Shown here one piece after another: positions 1 through 11,625 of a stretch of 64,000 nucleotides of DNA (position 1 is the first letter of the stretch; each line of letters starts with the position of its first letter). A program made the position numbers and the translations under genes. A model generated the notes under the pieces. The model was not told where the DNA came from. It ran no database searches and saw only the letters and a program-made list of their open reading frames with translations. Source of the stretch: Chelonoidis abingdonii (taxonomy: Eukaryota; Chordata; Testudines; Testudinidae); assembly GCF_003597395.2 (NCBI RefSeq), contig NC_133778.1, positions 23,363,932 to 23,427,931 of the forward strand. The letters run 5' to 3'.

Positions 1-194
1 GATTTGCGGCCACACTAACCCTAATTCAATATGGTGATACCGATTTCAGCGCTACTCCTCTCGTCGGGGAGGAGTACAGAAACCGGTTTAAGGAGCCCTT
101 TATATTGATATAAAGGGCCTCGTTGTGTGGATGGGTGCAGCGTTAAATCGGTTTGACTCTGCTAAAATCGGTATAAACGCGTAGTGTAGACCAG
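1..194. mobile_element. MITE, right part, cut by the window edge
   Basis: AT/CG mosaic ending in GTAGTGTAGACCAG (181-194), the inverted terminus of a turtle MITE family I associate with Harbinger-type elements. An internal hairpin, GCCCTTTATAT/ATATAAAGGGC, sits at 95-118. Confidence 0.55.
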
Positions 195-1619
195 GGCAGA
201 GACAGCTATGCCTGTAGAGAGTGGAAGGCAAAATAGAACCACTTGGGAGGGCGGGATTAAACAGGACAGGACAGATGGATCAGAAGGTGGATGAGACTGA
301 ACATCTTGGTAGCAAGGAAGATAAAGAAAAATGGGTGGGGTAAGAAGTTTTTATCAGTTGAAAAGGTAAATAAATGATCTTGCTACATCAAAATGTTTGT
401 AGCCACCTCTGTCCTTGAATAAAGGTGCATAAGGGCCATAGAGCATGCATTCTTGTTGCACCAAGCAAATTCTGAATGAGAAACACTTTCAAGCTGTAAA
501 GTTTTTCCTTTCATCCCTTGCAGGGTCATTTTCAATTTGATGGCGCATTTAGTGTAACTTTTGCCTATTCCCAACATTAAAGGGTTCATAATCTACATTG
601 TAAACTTTGTTTCCTACTGTTAAATCATTCTGAGTTTTTGTTTTGCTTGGGGAATGTCACTAACAGCATTCATAGAGAGACCAGTCCCCTTCTTAGTGGC
701 CAGATTGACAGCCAAAACCTGAGCAAGCTAAAGTGATGGGAAATAGGGGATCCTCAGGGCTCCAACACAGATACCAGAAACTACCTCAGGGAGCTGACAG
801 CATGACTGGGTTGGCAGTTCCATACAGGATGTACATAGTAATGTTGAACAGGTGACAGTTTAGTGCATGAATGCAGTTTGCATTGAATGGTAATTAGCTT
901 CCCAGCCCCCAAGCACATTGTAGGCCAGCATTCCAGGCTCAGCAATTGCTTGTTTTCTCAGTCAAAAGGTTGAACGTGGCACTTCTGTGTGAAGGGTGAT
1001 AAAATTAGAGGTAGAAAATAGTGGCCTACAATGAAGGATTAGGTAAAAATATCTGATTCATATTCCATCCTATTTAGATCTGGTACAATTCAAAGTTAAT
1101 GAATGCCTTGAAAGATGGCATTCTGCTCAGCTAAGCATGGGACAAGGCAGACACACTCATTAGCTGGAGAGGTTCCCCTGCCACTAGGCACTGATTTTTT
1201 TCCTTTCCATACTTAAGCACAGAAGTTAGGGTTTTGACAGCTGCTTATCCCTGACTTTCAATTCAAGGACAGCAGAGCTTCCAAAATGCAAATAAATCGA
1301 GCTGAAAAACACATCTGTCAGAAGGCAATATGTATCAGCTCTATCAATCTTCAATCAGTTCACAGTTTTTGCAAGTCAAAGAGAAAAGAAATTAATGATA
1401 TTTTTTAACCAATAAGTTTTAAGTGAGACTTTAAGCCTCTCTCCCTCCCAGTATTTAGTTACTTATGTCTGGCGTTTGTCCAACCATGTTAAATTTTACC
1501 AAGTTAGATGAGTGTTTAAAGAATCATTGCACTATTTTTTTTAACCTGCACCGTCATTTTTCATGAGTGAAAGTCAGAGCGAGTATTTGCCCAATTTATT
1601 TAATATTAATGAAATTATC
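195..1619. other. Intergenic, no gene seen
   Basis: AT-rich, no conserved frame or known repeat recognised. Confidence 0.5.
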
Positions 1620-2355
1620 CACTTAATGTGCAGCAGCAGTCAAAAAAGCAAACAGAATGTTCAGAATCATTAAGAAAGGGATAGATAATAAGACAGAAAA
1701 TATCATATTGCCTCTTTATAAATCCAGGGTACACCCACATCTTGAATACTGCGTTCAGATGTGGTCGCCCCATCTCAAAAAAGATATATTGGAATTGGAA
1801 AAGGTTCAGAAAAGGGCAACTAAAATGATATGGAGATGGAATGGCTTCCATATGAGGAGAGATTAATAAGACTGGGACTTTTCAGCTTGGAAAAGAGACG
1901 ACTAAGGGGAGATATACGATAGAGGTCTATAAAATCATGACTGGTGTGGAGAATGTAAATAAGGAAGTGTTATTTACTCCTTCTCCTAACACAAGAACTA
2001 GGTCACCAAGTGAAAATAATAGGCAGCAGGTTTAAAACAAACAAAAGGAAGTACCATCTTTTTTCACACAGTACAGTCAGTCTGAGGAACTCTTTGCCAG
2101 AGAATGTTGTGAAGACAAGACTATAACAGCATTCAAAAAAGAACCAGTTAAGTTCATGGAGGATAGGTCCGTCAATGGCTATTAGCCAGGATGTTTTCCA
2201 GAAGCTGGGAGTGGGCAGCAGGGGATGGATCTCTTGTGATTACCTGTTCTGTTCATGCCCTCTGGGGCACCTGGCACTGGCCACTGTCAGAAAACAGAAT
2301 ACTGGGCTAGATGGACCTTTGGTCTGACCCGGTATGGCTGCTCTTACGTTCTTGT
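1620..2355 (+). mobile_element. CR1 LINE, 3' end fragment
   Basis: Decayed end of the CR1 second ORF (frames resembling MFRIIKKGIDNKTENIILPL, YKSRVHPHLEYCVQMWSPHL and ELEKVQKRATKMI), followed by the typical 3' UTR (TGGACCTTTGGTCTGACC, then TACGTTCTTGTTCTTA). Several stops and indels; 5' truncated, as usual for CR1. Confidence 0.9.
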
Positions 2356-3763
2356 TCTTATTATTTTTGCAGGGTTAGGGCTTCTGGCTATTTTTCACTT
2401 AGAAGCCTCATGAAGGCACATTCCTGCCTCATCATCACAGGTGATGGAGCCAGCCTGAGCAACAAAGTTTCCTGAAGACAAGACAGTTGCTTCTAGGCAG
2501 GATCTATAAGGTGGCCAAAGGGGAATGAAGTTTAAAAGGCATACCTATGCCCCCACTCCCACAATCAGATGTAGTTATTGAAAGGCTGGGGAGAAAGTCC
2601 AAAGGTGAACAGAAGTACCTGTACCTCCCCATTTCACCTATCTCTAGTCTATAAAGCAGAGGAGGAAATAAACAACCGCTGATATGGGATAAACAGCTAG
2701 AAGTGAGAATTTTTAACAGGTGGCTGCCCTCCCCGCATAAAACCTGAGGGGTAACTACTGGCACAGTCATTGACTTCAAATTGATATGACAGTGGGAGAT
2801 AAATCAGTTACTAAGTCATCCTGTCCCTGCCTCCAGTGATAGCCTTGCAGAATAAAAACAACCTTCACATTATATGTAATCTGTGCATATTGGTCCATCA
2901 GTCATCTAAGCACTTTATTTATAGTGCAGAGTGGATTCAGGGCCACACTCTTACTTTGCACTTGTAAACTATAATACCCTTTTTTTCAAGAAATTCAACA
3001 CACTTCACAAACGCAAACAAGTAGGAAGGCATTAGCCCAGTTCTTAAATCCCCCAAATTTTCAATTACATAAAGTTAAGAAGCTACATACAAATGGCCTG
3101 ATTTTCAGAAGTGCTGAAAATCTCAGAGACCTGAGAACATAAGGAGGGAGCAGAATACTGGGTGAAGGACCTGTAGCAACATTAGCATGCTAAATACACC
3201 CAAGCGAATTTGGGCTGCTTGTACAGTACTTAGCACAAGTGGTGTCCTGGTCCATGACTAGGACTCTTAGTCACTAAATATAAATAATCAGTGGGATACA
3301 TGCTAAGGAAACCTCTATCCCTCATGTCTCCCTTGCTGAAAAATGCATCTGCAAAAACTATAATGCCCACTGCTGGTAGTCTGGTACATGGGGGATCAAG
3401 CCCCTAGAGATAGCCACTACAAATAAGACTCCTGTGTGCATTTTATCTTTAAAAGACTCTTATTCAGAGGGACTCTCAAATATTAGGCTTACCTAGTGAC
3501 CTACATTCAAAGACAATCTCTACCCCAATTCTTGTCTACAAATAATTAGCTTACAAAAACAAACTAGGTTGTTAATATTTTAAATCTCAGTCAGCTCAAA
3601 GATTCAGCTTATCATGTGACCTGTTTAAATCCTAGAACACAAGCATCATCAAAGAAGATAAGTGATTGCATCATAATTGCTGTGGTAGCAGAAGGTGCAT
3701 TTGCACAAGCTTATTAGCATTTGTATTGCACAATCCATTGGTTTTAAAATAGTTAGGGTACAG
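2356..3763. other. Intergenic, no gene seen
   Basis: No conserved frame. Nothing recognised with confidence. Confidence 0.4.
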
Positions 3764-4062
3764 AAGGGGTCAGCAACCTTTCAGAAGTGGTGTGGCGAGT
3801 CTTCATTTATTCTCTCTGATTTAAGGTTTCACGTGCCGGTAATACATTTTAAGGTCTTTTTCTATAAGTCTATAATATATAACTAAACTATTGTTGTATG
3901 TAAAGTAAATAAGGTTTTTAAAATGTTTAAGAAGCTTAATTTAAAATTAAATTAAAATGCAGAGCCCCCTGGACAGCTGGTCAGGACCCAGGCGTGTGAG
4001 TACCACTGAAAATCAGCTTGTGTGCCGCCTTTGGCACCCATGCCATAGGTTGCCTACCCCTG
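3764..4062. mobile_element. hAT MITE, 299 bp, with 8-bp TSD
   Basis: Termini AAGGGGTCAGCAACC and GGTTGCCTACCCCTG are inverted. Flanks GGGTACAG (3756-3763) and GGGTATAG (4063-4070) match at 7 of 8 bases, a hAT-type target-site duplication. The inside is AT-rich and non-coding. Confidence 0.85.
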
Positions 4063-4846
4063 GGGTATAGTAATCTTCAGTTTCAGAAATAAAATGCATC
4101 ACTAGAATCATGAAGTAAAATAGAATGGGGCAGCTTTCAAGGTAGATAAGTGTTTAGGCTTCATTTTTATGCCAATACATGACTTTGCATTTATGCAGCA
4201 GCTTTCATTCTAAAACACTTTGCAAACTATCACACAAGTCAATAGGAGTTTGTCTCAAACTGGTGGTAATCACATGATTTTGCCCAGTTTGGATGCAGAC
4301 CCACTGAAGTGCAAGCAGACATCTATGAAGAGGTGGTGGTAGCCAACTGATACTACAAAACTGGGGCAGGGAACATTTTAGCTAAAAACATTAGGTCACA
4401 TGAGATCATTAAGTGACACAGGGATCTTGACTTAAGGTCTCCTCTAAAACAGCCACAGTTGGCAATGTTTATCTACCTTGGAAGATCAAACGACTGAGCT
4501 AACATTATCAGCAGATGATCAATACAAAATACAATTATGGTTTCAGGAAGTCCAGCTTAGACCATTAAACCCTAATTCACAATATTAGAGAATAAAAGTA
4601 GCATCTTTTAATAAAACTCCTATCCTCTTGCCATTAATTTCAATGGGCTCAGGATTGGTCTATAATTTCCTTACATTTTTCTTGGAACTGTGATTTCACA
4701 GTTATTTTGGTAGTCTAATAATAGATTGGCTTTTTTTTTTTTTTAATAAGTAGCAGTATTTTCCATGCTATTACTGTTAAAGTTTTGTCAGCAGTAATAA
4801 CAACTGTACCTTTAGACCGTATAAAGGTTTTCACACTGTTAAGTAC
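4063..4846. other. Intergenic, no gene seen
   Basis: AT-rich with a T14 run near 4731-4744. Nothing else recognised. Confidence 0.4.
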
Positions 4847-4966
4847 GAGTTTCAGAGTAGCACCTGTGTTAGTACGTATCTGTATTAGTCTGTATCCGCA
4901 AAAAGAACAGGAGTACTTGTGGTACCTTAGAGACTAACAAATAAATTCTGTTCTTTTTAAGCATGA
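4847..4966 (+). mobile_element. Penelope-like element terminal fragment
   Basis: Contains GTCTGTATCCGCAAAAAG and GGTACCTTAGAGACTAAC, an end sequence repeated throughout turtle genomes that I associate with a Penelope-like family. Only about 120 bp remains. Confidence 0.5.
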
Positions 4967-5373
4967 GTGACCTTGAATCGCCTTTTGAAGAAGTTAGCTT
5001 TTTTTTTGGTAAGAAAATGTGTGCAAGGGTTGGTTGCTTAGGAAACAATGTTACTTTGGTTAAAATTAAATCATGGCTGGGTAATATTTACCATATAAGA
5101 ATGCTACATTTGTGTAAATGAACAGCCACTGTATGTTCCTGAATATGCTTTTGGATTGACAAATACCTCAAAACCACTATAGTGCTATTTTCTTTGTAGT
5201 CTATATAGTACATGATAGGAAAAGCCTTTAAACCCAGCCTATTGTGAGCCAACGTAGGCAGTGAGTTCCAAACCCTGGACACCTCTAGGGCCATTACAAA
5301 AAACCAAACCCAATATACACAAGCTGAAGCCTAACTTGGTCCCCCCATCCAACCATCAAGTTCATAAACCACC

Positions 5374-6155
5374 TGTCATAAACAGATAGTTAAGGGTTAA
5401 TGTTTCTTTTACCTGTAAAGGGTTAAGAAGCTCAGGAAACCTGGCTGACACCTGACCAGAGGACCAATAGGGGGACAAGATACTTTCAAATCTTGGTGGA
5501 GGGAAGTCTTTTGTTTGTGCTCTTTGTGTCGTTGTTGTTCGCTCTTGGGACTAAGAGGGACCAGACGTCCACCAGACTCTCCAAATCTTTCTGAATCAGT
5601 CTCTCATGTTTCAAACTTGTAAGTAGCCAGGCAAGGCGGATTAGTTTTAATTTTATTTTTTCTCAACTTATAAATATTTCTTTTTGCTAAGAGGATTTTA
5701 CCTCTGGTTGCTGTAACTTTGAACCTAAGGTTAGAGGGGGTTTCCTCTGGGCTATATGAATCTGAGTACGCTGTATTTTCCATCCTTATTTTAGAGATTT
5801 TTACCTTTAATTAAAAGCTTTCTTAAGAACCTGATTGATTTTTCCTTGTTTTAAGATCCAAGGGGATTGGGTCTGGACTCACCAGGTATTGGTGGGGGGA
5901 AAGGAGAGGGGATGGTTAATTTCTCCTTGTTTTAGGATCCAAGGGGTTTGGATCGGTGTTCACCAGGGAATTGGTGAAGTCTCTCAAGGCAACCCAGGGA
6001 AGGGAAAGTTTTGTGGGACAGAAAGTGCCCCAAACACTGAAATTCTGGGTGGTGGCACTGTTACCAGATCTAGCTAGTAATTAAGCTTAGAAGTGTCCAT
6101 GCAGGTCCCCACATTTGTACCCTAAAGTTCAAAGTAGGGGGAAAAAACCTTGACC
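5374..6155 (+). mobile_element. Solo LTR, 782 bp, with 5-bp TSD
   Basis: Starts TGTCATAAAC and ends CTTGACC (the expected final CA is mutated). Flanked by CCACC on both sides (5369-5373 and 6156-6160), a 5-bp duplication typical of LTR elements. No internal coding region, so it is a solo LTR. Class (ERV or Gypsy) not decided. Confidence 0.75.
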
Positions 6156-6202
6156 CCACCACATATGAGATGTAAATGTATGGGTCTTGTTTAATCCTAA
6201 TG

Positions 6203-6656
6203 TAGAGGTCTGGGAGAACTCCCCTGCAGTTGCTGCTCCCTGGGGGGGGTTCTGTCAGACATGGAGCTAGATCCCCCATCCAGGTGGCTCTTACAAGCTC
6301 CACGAGCATTCATAGGGAGGCTGGAAGCTAAAGGAGCAGCTACAACACTGGGCACCAGCAGAAAACAGGAATGCTGCAGCTGCCTGATCCATGGCACCAA
6401 TCAGAGCAGCAGCTGCCTCACATTGCTTGGTTTCCGCTTCCCACCTACCTGGACAGGTGGTGGGGCCTCAGATGCAGGGCAAGGAGATGGGGGGGTGGGG
6501 AGCTACCTCCAAGACTGCCCAGCTCTGGCACCGCAGTTTTGGGGGCAACACTGCTGTGCCCTTGCAACTCTACCCATGGGCTCATGGCTTCTGGCCCAAG
6601 GGAAGCATCAGGACACAGAGATTCAGGGTCACAGACCACAGGTTGAGAACTCCTGG
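6203..6656. mobile_element. GC-rich hAT-like non-autonomous element
   Basis: Right end GGTTGAGAACTCCTGG is a hAT-type terminus. The left end near 6203 is degraded. Overlapping open frames inside are composition artefacts. Confidence 0.5.
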
Positions 6657-6806
6657 CCTAAACAACAGTACACACTTCGGACAAGTTAAAACCACACTTT
6701 GCTGCTGGTGGAAGAAGTAGCAAACTTCAGCCTCACTGACTGCTGAGAGGGTGCATCACAGAAAAGGCCAAGGTGGGGGAATACAGTACTGTCTCAATCT
6801 TTCCAG

Positions 6807-6995
6807 ACTAGGGTACCCATTTCAGGAATCTGATTGGGGTAGTGTATAGTATATAGAGCAGTATAAACAAGGCATTGTATGAAATTTTAGTTTGCTAGTG
6901 CTTTTTATGTAGTCTGCTGTAAAACTAGGCAGTTATCTAGATGAGCTGAGGTACCCCTTGGAAGACCTCTGTGTACCCCCAGTTGATAACCACTG
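6807..6995. mobile_element. hAT-like MITE fragment
   Basis: Right terminus CCCCCAGTTGATAACCACTG resembles hAT ends of the CAGTGGTT type. The left edge near AGGGTACCC is approximate and no clear TSD is visible. Confidence 0.45.
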
Positions 6996-7000
6996 GAGCA

Positions 7001-7740
7001 GAATTATCTTATGTCTTTACAGAAGGTGACAGGACTCTGAGCAAGCAGTGACACCGTAGAATGCACTCACGTATATTTTGTAAAAACACTGGCATCTTAC
7101 TGACATTAAGCTTCATTACAGAAGCTAATTTTGGTGAGTGAATACACAGCATATTAAGATTCTACTGTATAACTAACATGAATATTCAACTCCTCTGCCT
7201 ACACAATGTCTTGTGTGAATGTATATACTTGTTATTTAATATGAAAGTTAATGTTACTATACAAGATGTCTGCTTCATATTAAACCAAAAAGATGTTGCC
7301 ACAGGTAGGTTGAACATGAAAGGAAGGTTCACCTAGTTCAGCAATTACAATAAAATACCACTTTTCAATCTTTGCAGCACTCCTCTGTGGAGTCCTTCCA
7401 TCTCTTTGTGTACTTTTTTGGAAACAACATAGTGTTATCAGTACAACTGTACTGCAGTTGTGCATGGAAGTCATATTTGGATGTAGCCAGTTTCACTGTT
7501 TCTGGAGAACAGTAAAAGAAGCAGACTAATAATGAAACTATCTAAAAAGCAGCAAAAAAAAAAAAAAAATCACTAAAATTCCTTTAAAATAAAAAAATTC
7601 CAGACAGTTGAGAGGGTATCAAAATTGAATTTTCTGAAATCTGGAAAAAAAAGTTACATAAATTCAAATTAACACCAGCACTTTGAACTGTTCAATGGAA
7701 CTCCAAATAAGAACGAACGTGTGTTTCTCTGACTGTACAC
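7001..7740. other. 3' flank of HSPE1, no gene seen
   Basis: Unique-looking AT-rich DNA; an A16 run at 7554-7569. No MOB4 exon, the expected next gene, was recognised. Confidence 0.5.
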
Positions 7741-7745
7741 ATTCT

Positions 7746-7819
7746 TTTATTCTGAAGTGTTTGGATCACTACAATGGGACTGTAGGAGTTATTTCAGAGA
7801 GACTGGTTATCTGTTTATT
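7746..7819 (-). terminator. HSPE1: Candidate polyadenylation signals of HSPE1
   Basis: AATAAA occurs on the minus strand at 7814-7819 and again at 7746-7751, about 100 and 165 nt after the stop codon. This predicts a short 3' UTR. Which signal is used is not decidable from sequence. Confidence 0.5.
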
Positions 7820-7914
7820 ATAAAATAAAGAACAAAATTATTTACATGATGGAAAAAGATTTCAGCACTTTAGTGGAATGGACAACTTCATGATACTGCA
7901 GTCATTTGAGAAAT

Positions 7915-7965
7915 TTAGTCCACATACTTTCCAAGAATGTCCCCATCTCTAAATAAGTAATACTC
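7915..7965 (-). CDS. HSPE1: HSPE1 coding exon 4 (residues 87-102 and stop)
   Basis: 51 nt, acceptor GCAG directly above 7965. It encodes EYYLFRDGDILGKYVD then TAA at 7915-7917. It is too short to stand out as an open frame and was found by extending the known Hsp10 C-terminus. Confidence 0.95.
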   Translation of the reverse strand, partial: EYYLFRDGDILGKYVD

Positions 7966-10900
7966 CTGCAAATGGAGAGAAAAAAATAAGTTAATATCTG
8001 TTGCAGCCAAACCTCACAGAACTAGTAACTGGCTCCAAGGTCAGTACTCCCCGAGATTGATTTACTGCTGAAGGCTGAGGCTGATACTACACAATCACTA
8101 TTAACCCAAGGACTTTTATAACTATCTGTTGCCCTGAGAGCTTGTCACTGTTTCTTCCATTCCAGGGGATATTTTTCACCCCTTTGGGCAAGGCTCTGGG
8201 GTAAATTTTTCTGACAGGAGCATCCTCTGAGACAGATTCATAAATGCATGGGGATAGTAACATTAAGTGGTAGAAGGCTCTGGAATCTTCTCTTCTCCTC
8301 AGCAAGGAAGACATTGCAGTCAGCCCTCTATATTTTTTTTCCTCCCAAGATAAGGTGGCAGGTACAGAGAACCATTTTCGCTGTGCAGCAATGGAGAAAT
8401 GTCAGGGGCAGAAGTGTTTCTCTCACGGCAGAGGATCATAGATGTGTACTGTGCAAAAACCACAGGGCCAGCTTGATGCTCCTCATTTTGAATGTTAGCA
8501 GTTGTATCTCTCATTCAGTTTGTCAGCAATACTATTCATTTTTTCACATGGCCTATTAGCTAGAAGGATTTTAAAATAATCCTGAATATTAATAAACCAA
8601 TTTAGTTTGCAGTTATAAAAGTTCAGCAAACAAACCTTGTCTTCCAGTACTACTTTAGTACCGCCATATTCTGGTAGCAGAATCTTCTCACCAACTTTGA
8701 CACTAACTGGCTGAATCTCTCCACTCTTAAGGGGAGAAAAAAAAACCCTCATAAGTTTCTACAAAATATCCTACATTTGTTCATAAGCGTGCACACATTT
8801 AGGAAAATTTAAGCAGAACATATTTACTAACTGTTTAGCAGTGGAAGTACTAATCTCAGGGGAATCTGCGCAGTATATTCAAATTCTGCATATTTTATTT
8901 GTCAAAATAACACAATATAATCATGCCAATTTCAATAATTTGGGTAATTTATTTCAAAATACCTGTTAGCAAATATGTCTGTAACAATAAAGACAAAAAA
9001 AAATCCCTCCAGAAGCAGTGTTTTTAAAAGACTCCTAGGACAACACAGTTCCTGTTTATTTGTTATGCTTGTGTTGGTGCCTGGGTCTGGGTGTGTCGTG
9101 CTGCTGGGCACATCTTCCTGGGGGGGAAACTCTGCCCCTCTGGTCTTTTAGTTGATTCTCTTTTTTTCCCTGCCCTCACATGGTTACCATGTAGAGCCAG
9201 GGTGGTCAAACCACAGCTTGTGAGCCACATGCGGCTCTTTTACAGTTAAAGACGAGCTTGCAGAGCCCCCCCAGGCCTGCCCATTCTCCACCTACCAGAC
9301 TGCCCTGCAGCAGGGTGGTGAGGCTAGGGGCTTCTGCCAAAGATGTCTAGCCTTCTGGGGGTCAAGGCAGGGCCAGAATGTAAAGGTTCACCCCCCACCC
9401 AACAGCTTAAGTCACACACACCCCCATTATGCTCAGTGGCCCTTCTCTGCAGATCCCAGGTGTTAGCTCTGCATGGAGAGGCAGCAGTAAACTGCTGGGA
9501 GGGACTGCTGCTTTAGCTCTCTGGGGAGAGGCAGCAGCGATTCACCCTGCAGTTCCCAGCTATTTTCCACTGCCTCTCCCCACAGCCACAGCTCCCAGCT
9601 TGCAGACTCCAGAAGCTGCTGTGCAGGGACGGGACCATGCAGCACTATATGACTGAGCAGGGCCAGGAAAACCAGGCAAAAATCATGGGGGGTGGAGAGA
9701 GAGAAGGAATGACCTCATATGCACTCCCCATGTATTGCCTCTGGCTTCTGCTCAGTGGGTAGGCAGGTCTCAGGGATTCAGCCCCAGCAGGTGCACCTAT
9801 ATCCTATTTTATACTAGGAAATCTGATCTGAACATGCTCATATAAGTACTCCTTAAAAATGAGAAAATTTGTATATGTAGTTTCTTCATATGCCTTGAAG
9901 GCTACATCTACATTTTCTGATTAATTTTCTTACGTATTAGATACCACCAAATACAGACCAACTTCCTTCCAGTTAAAAAAATTTAATCTACAGTTATACT
10001 AAAACCAACATAGAAGTACCAGAAGTCAGAACATTTAAAATAACTTCAGTTAATTAACAGATGATGTTTTGTACAGCAGAGGAATATCAATGATAATATT
10101 TAATATGAGTCATGCTCCACGTTTCTGTTCTGCTCCTAAATCTTGGGAACATGTTGCATGTCTGCAGCAATTTAATCAATAAAGCTATTCAGCAAATTAA
10201 ATGTATTCAGTGATCCTAGAATAAACTTTTAGCCTCCTAGCTGGTGCTCTGGCATGAATTGGTAAGTGATGCAGTGCAAGAGAAACCATCCTAACGGAAA
10301 CAGTCTTTTATAAAGAACTTATTTTCTTCAAAGCTCTTTACAACCATCAATAACCATTGCTCTCAAAACATTTGTGAAACAGGTATTATTCCCCATTTTA
10401 CAGATAGGGATAAAGAGACAGGAACACTAAGTTGATTTCCCCATGGTCACAGGGACTACCAGTGCCAGGTAAGGACTCAAGAGTTCTTGGTCCTCTTCTT
10501 GTGCTCAGGCCACACTTCTTGTTTTTTTAATTTTTTCATCTTCAAAGTATTACACTTATTGTTTTGATCCGATGCAATATAAATGTAATGCTACACGTCC
10601 TGTAGCTTCCCCCCCTAGGTAACTTCCCGCTTTTATTCCTTTTATCTAAAAAAGTTAGCAAGGTGCAAAATCTGGACATATTTACCTTTCCTTTGGATCC
10701 CGATCCAACTGCCACTACTGTTGCTTGTAGCACTTTTCCTTGAGATTTTTCTGGAAGCATGATGCCTCCTTTGGTTACAGTCTCAGCTGCACATCTTTCA
10801 ACCAGAACACGGTCAAACAGGGGAAGAAACTTCTTAAATGCTTTCCCTGCCTGTTGAAATACAATTTGCCATTTTTGTACCATACATAAAATGGATCCAT

Positions 10901-11590
10901 TCACATTTGAGACTGCAACAAAACTGCAATCTTAAGTTGAAAAACCACAATTTTACTATTTAAATAGCGAAGGAAGGACTGGAGTCTAAGCACCTGTAAC
11001 TCCCACTGGTGTCAATAAAGATGGCAGGTACTCAGCATCTCTCTGAATTAGGCCCAAAAGTAAATATTAAAGCAAAAATGGAGCTAAATTATTGTTGTAA
11101 GAAGGTATCTCATAATTCTAGAGAACGAATAGGCTCCCAAATAGTCTCAATATGTGCAACAAATAGACAAGTTTAACAGTTAAGATGCATGGAATTTGAA
11201 ATAACTGCCTAAGATAACTTAAAACATTAACAGATGAGGAAAGCTTTCGGGAAACCCTATGTAGTTTAAACCTCCGTAGATCTAAAAAACATAAGATATG
11301 TTATTAAGATTAATTACTTCCGATTAAATGTAGTTCACATACAGTTTGAAATAAGATACACCTATAGCTAAGATATAAGACACCTGTCGAACAGTTATTG
11401 TAGTTATTTTAGCGGAATGCCTCAAAACAGAGAAGCAAATATTAAGCATATCACATGTTGGTCAAGGCTTTTGAAATATTCAAGTTTAGCATTCCATACA
11501 ATAATTAAGGTACAATCTTGTCCTAAGTTATCTGGGAGAGAAGACAATTCAATCATCTTATTTTGCCCGCTTTTGAAGTTTGAGATATGG

Positions 11591-11625
<35 letters not shown>

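Noticed and set aside
6261..6720. Several overlapping frames up to 142 codons
   Set aside because: They lie on both strands of a GC-rich hAT-like element and have no recognisable protein.
1..7740. MOB4 first exon on the minus strand
   Set aside because: Expected by synteny, but no matching coding stretch was recognised; probably beyond the window.
10851..10904. N-terminal extension of the Hsp10 frame upstream of residue 2
   Set aside because: It reads into intron 1 past a good CAG acceptor, has no Hsp10 similarity, and the real start codon lies at 13939.
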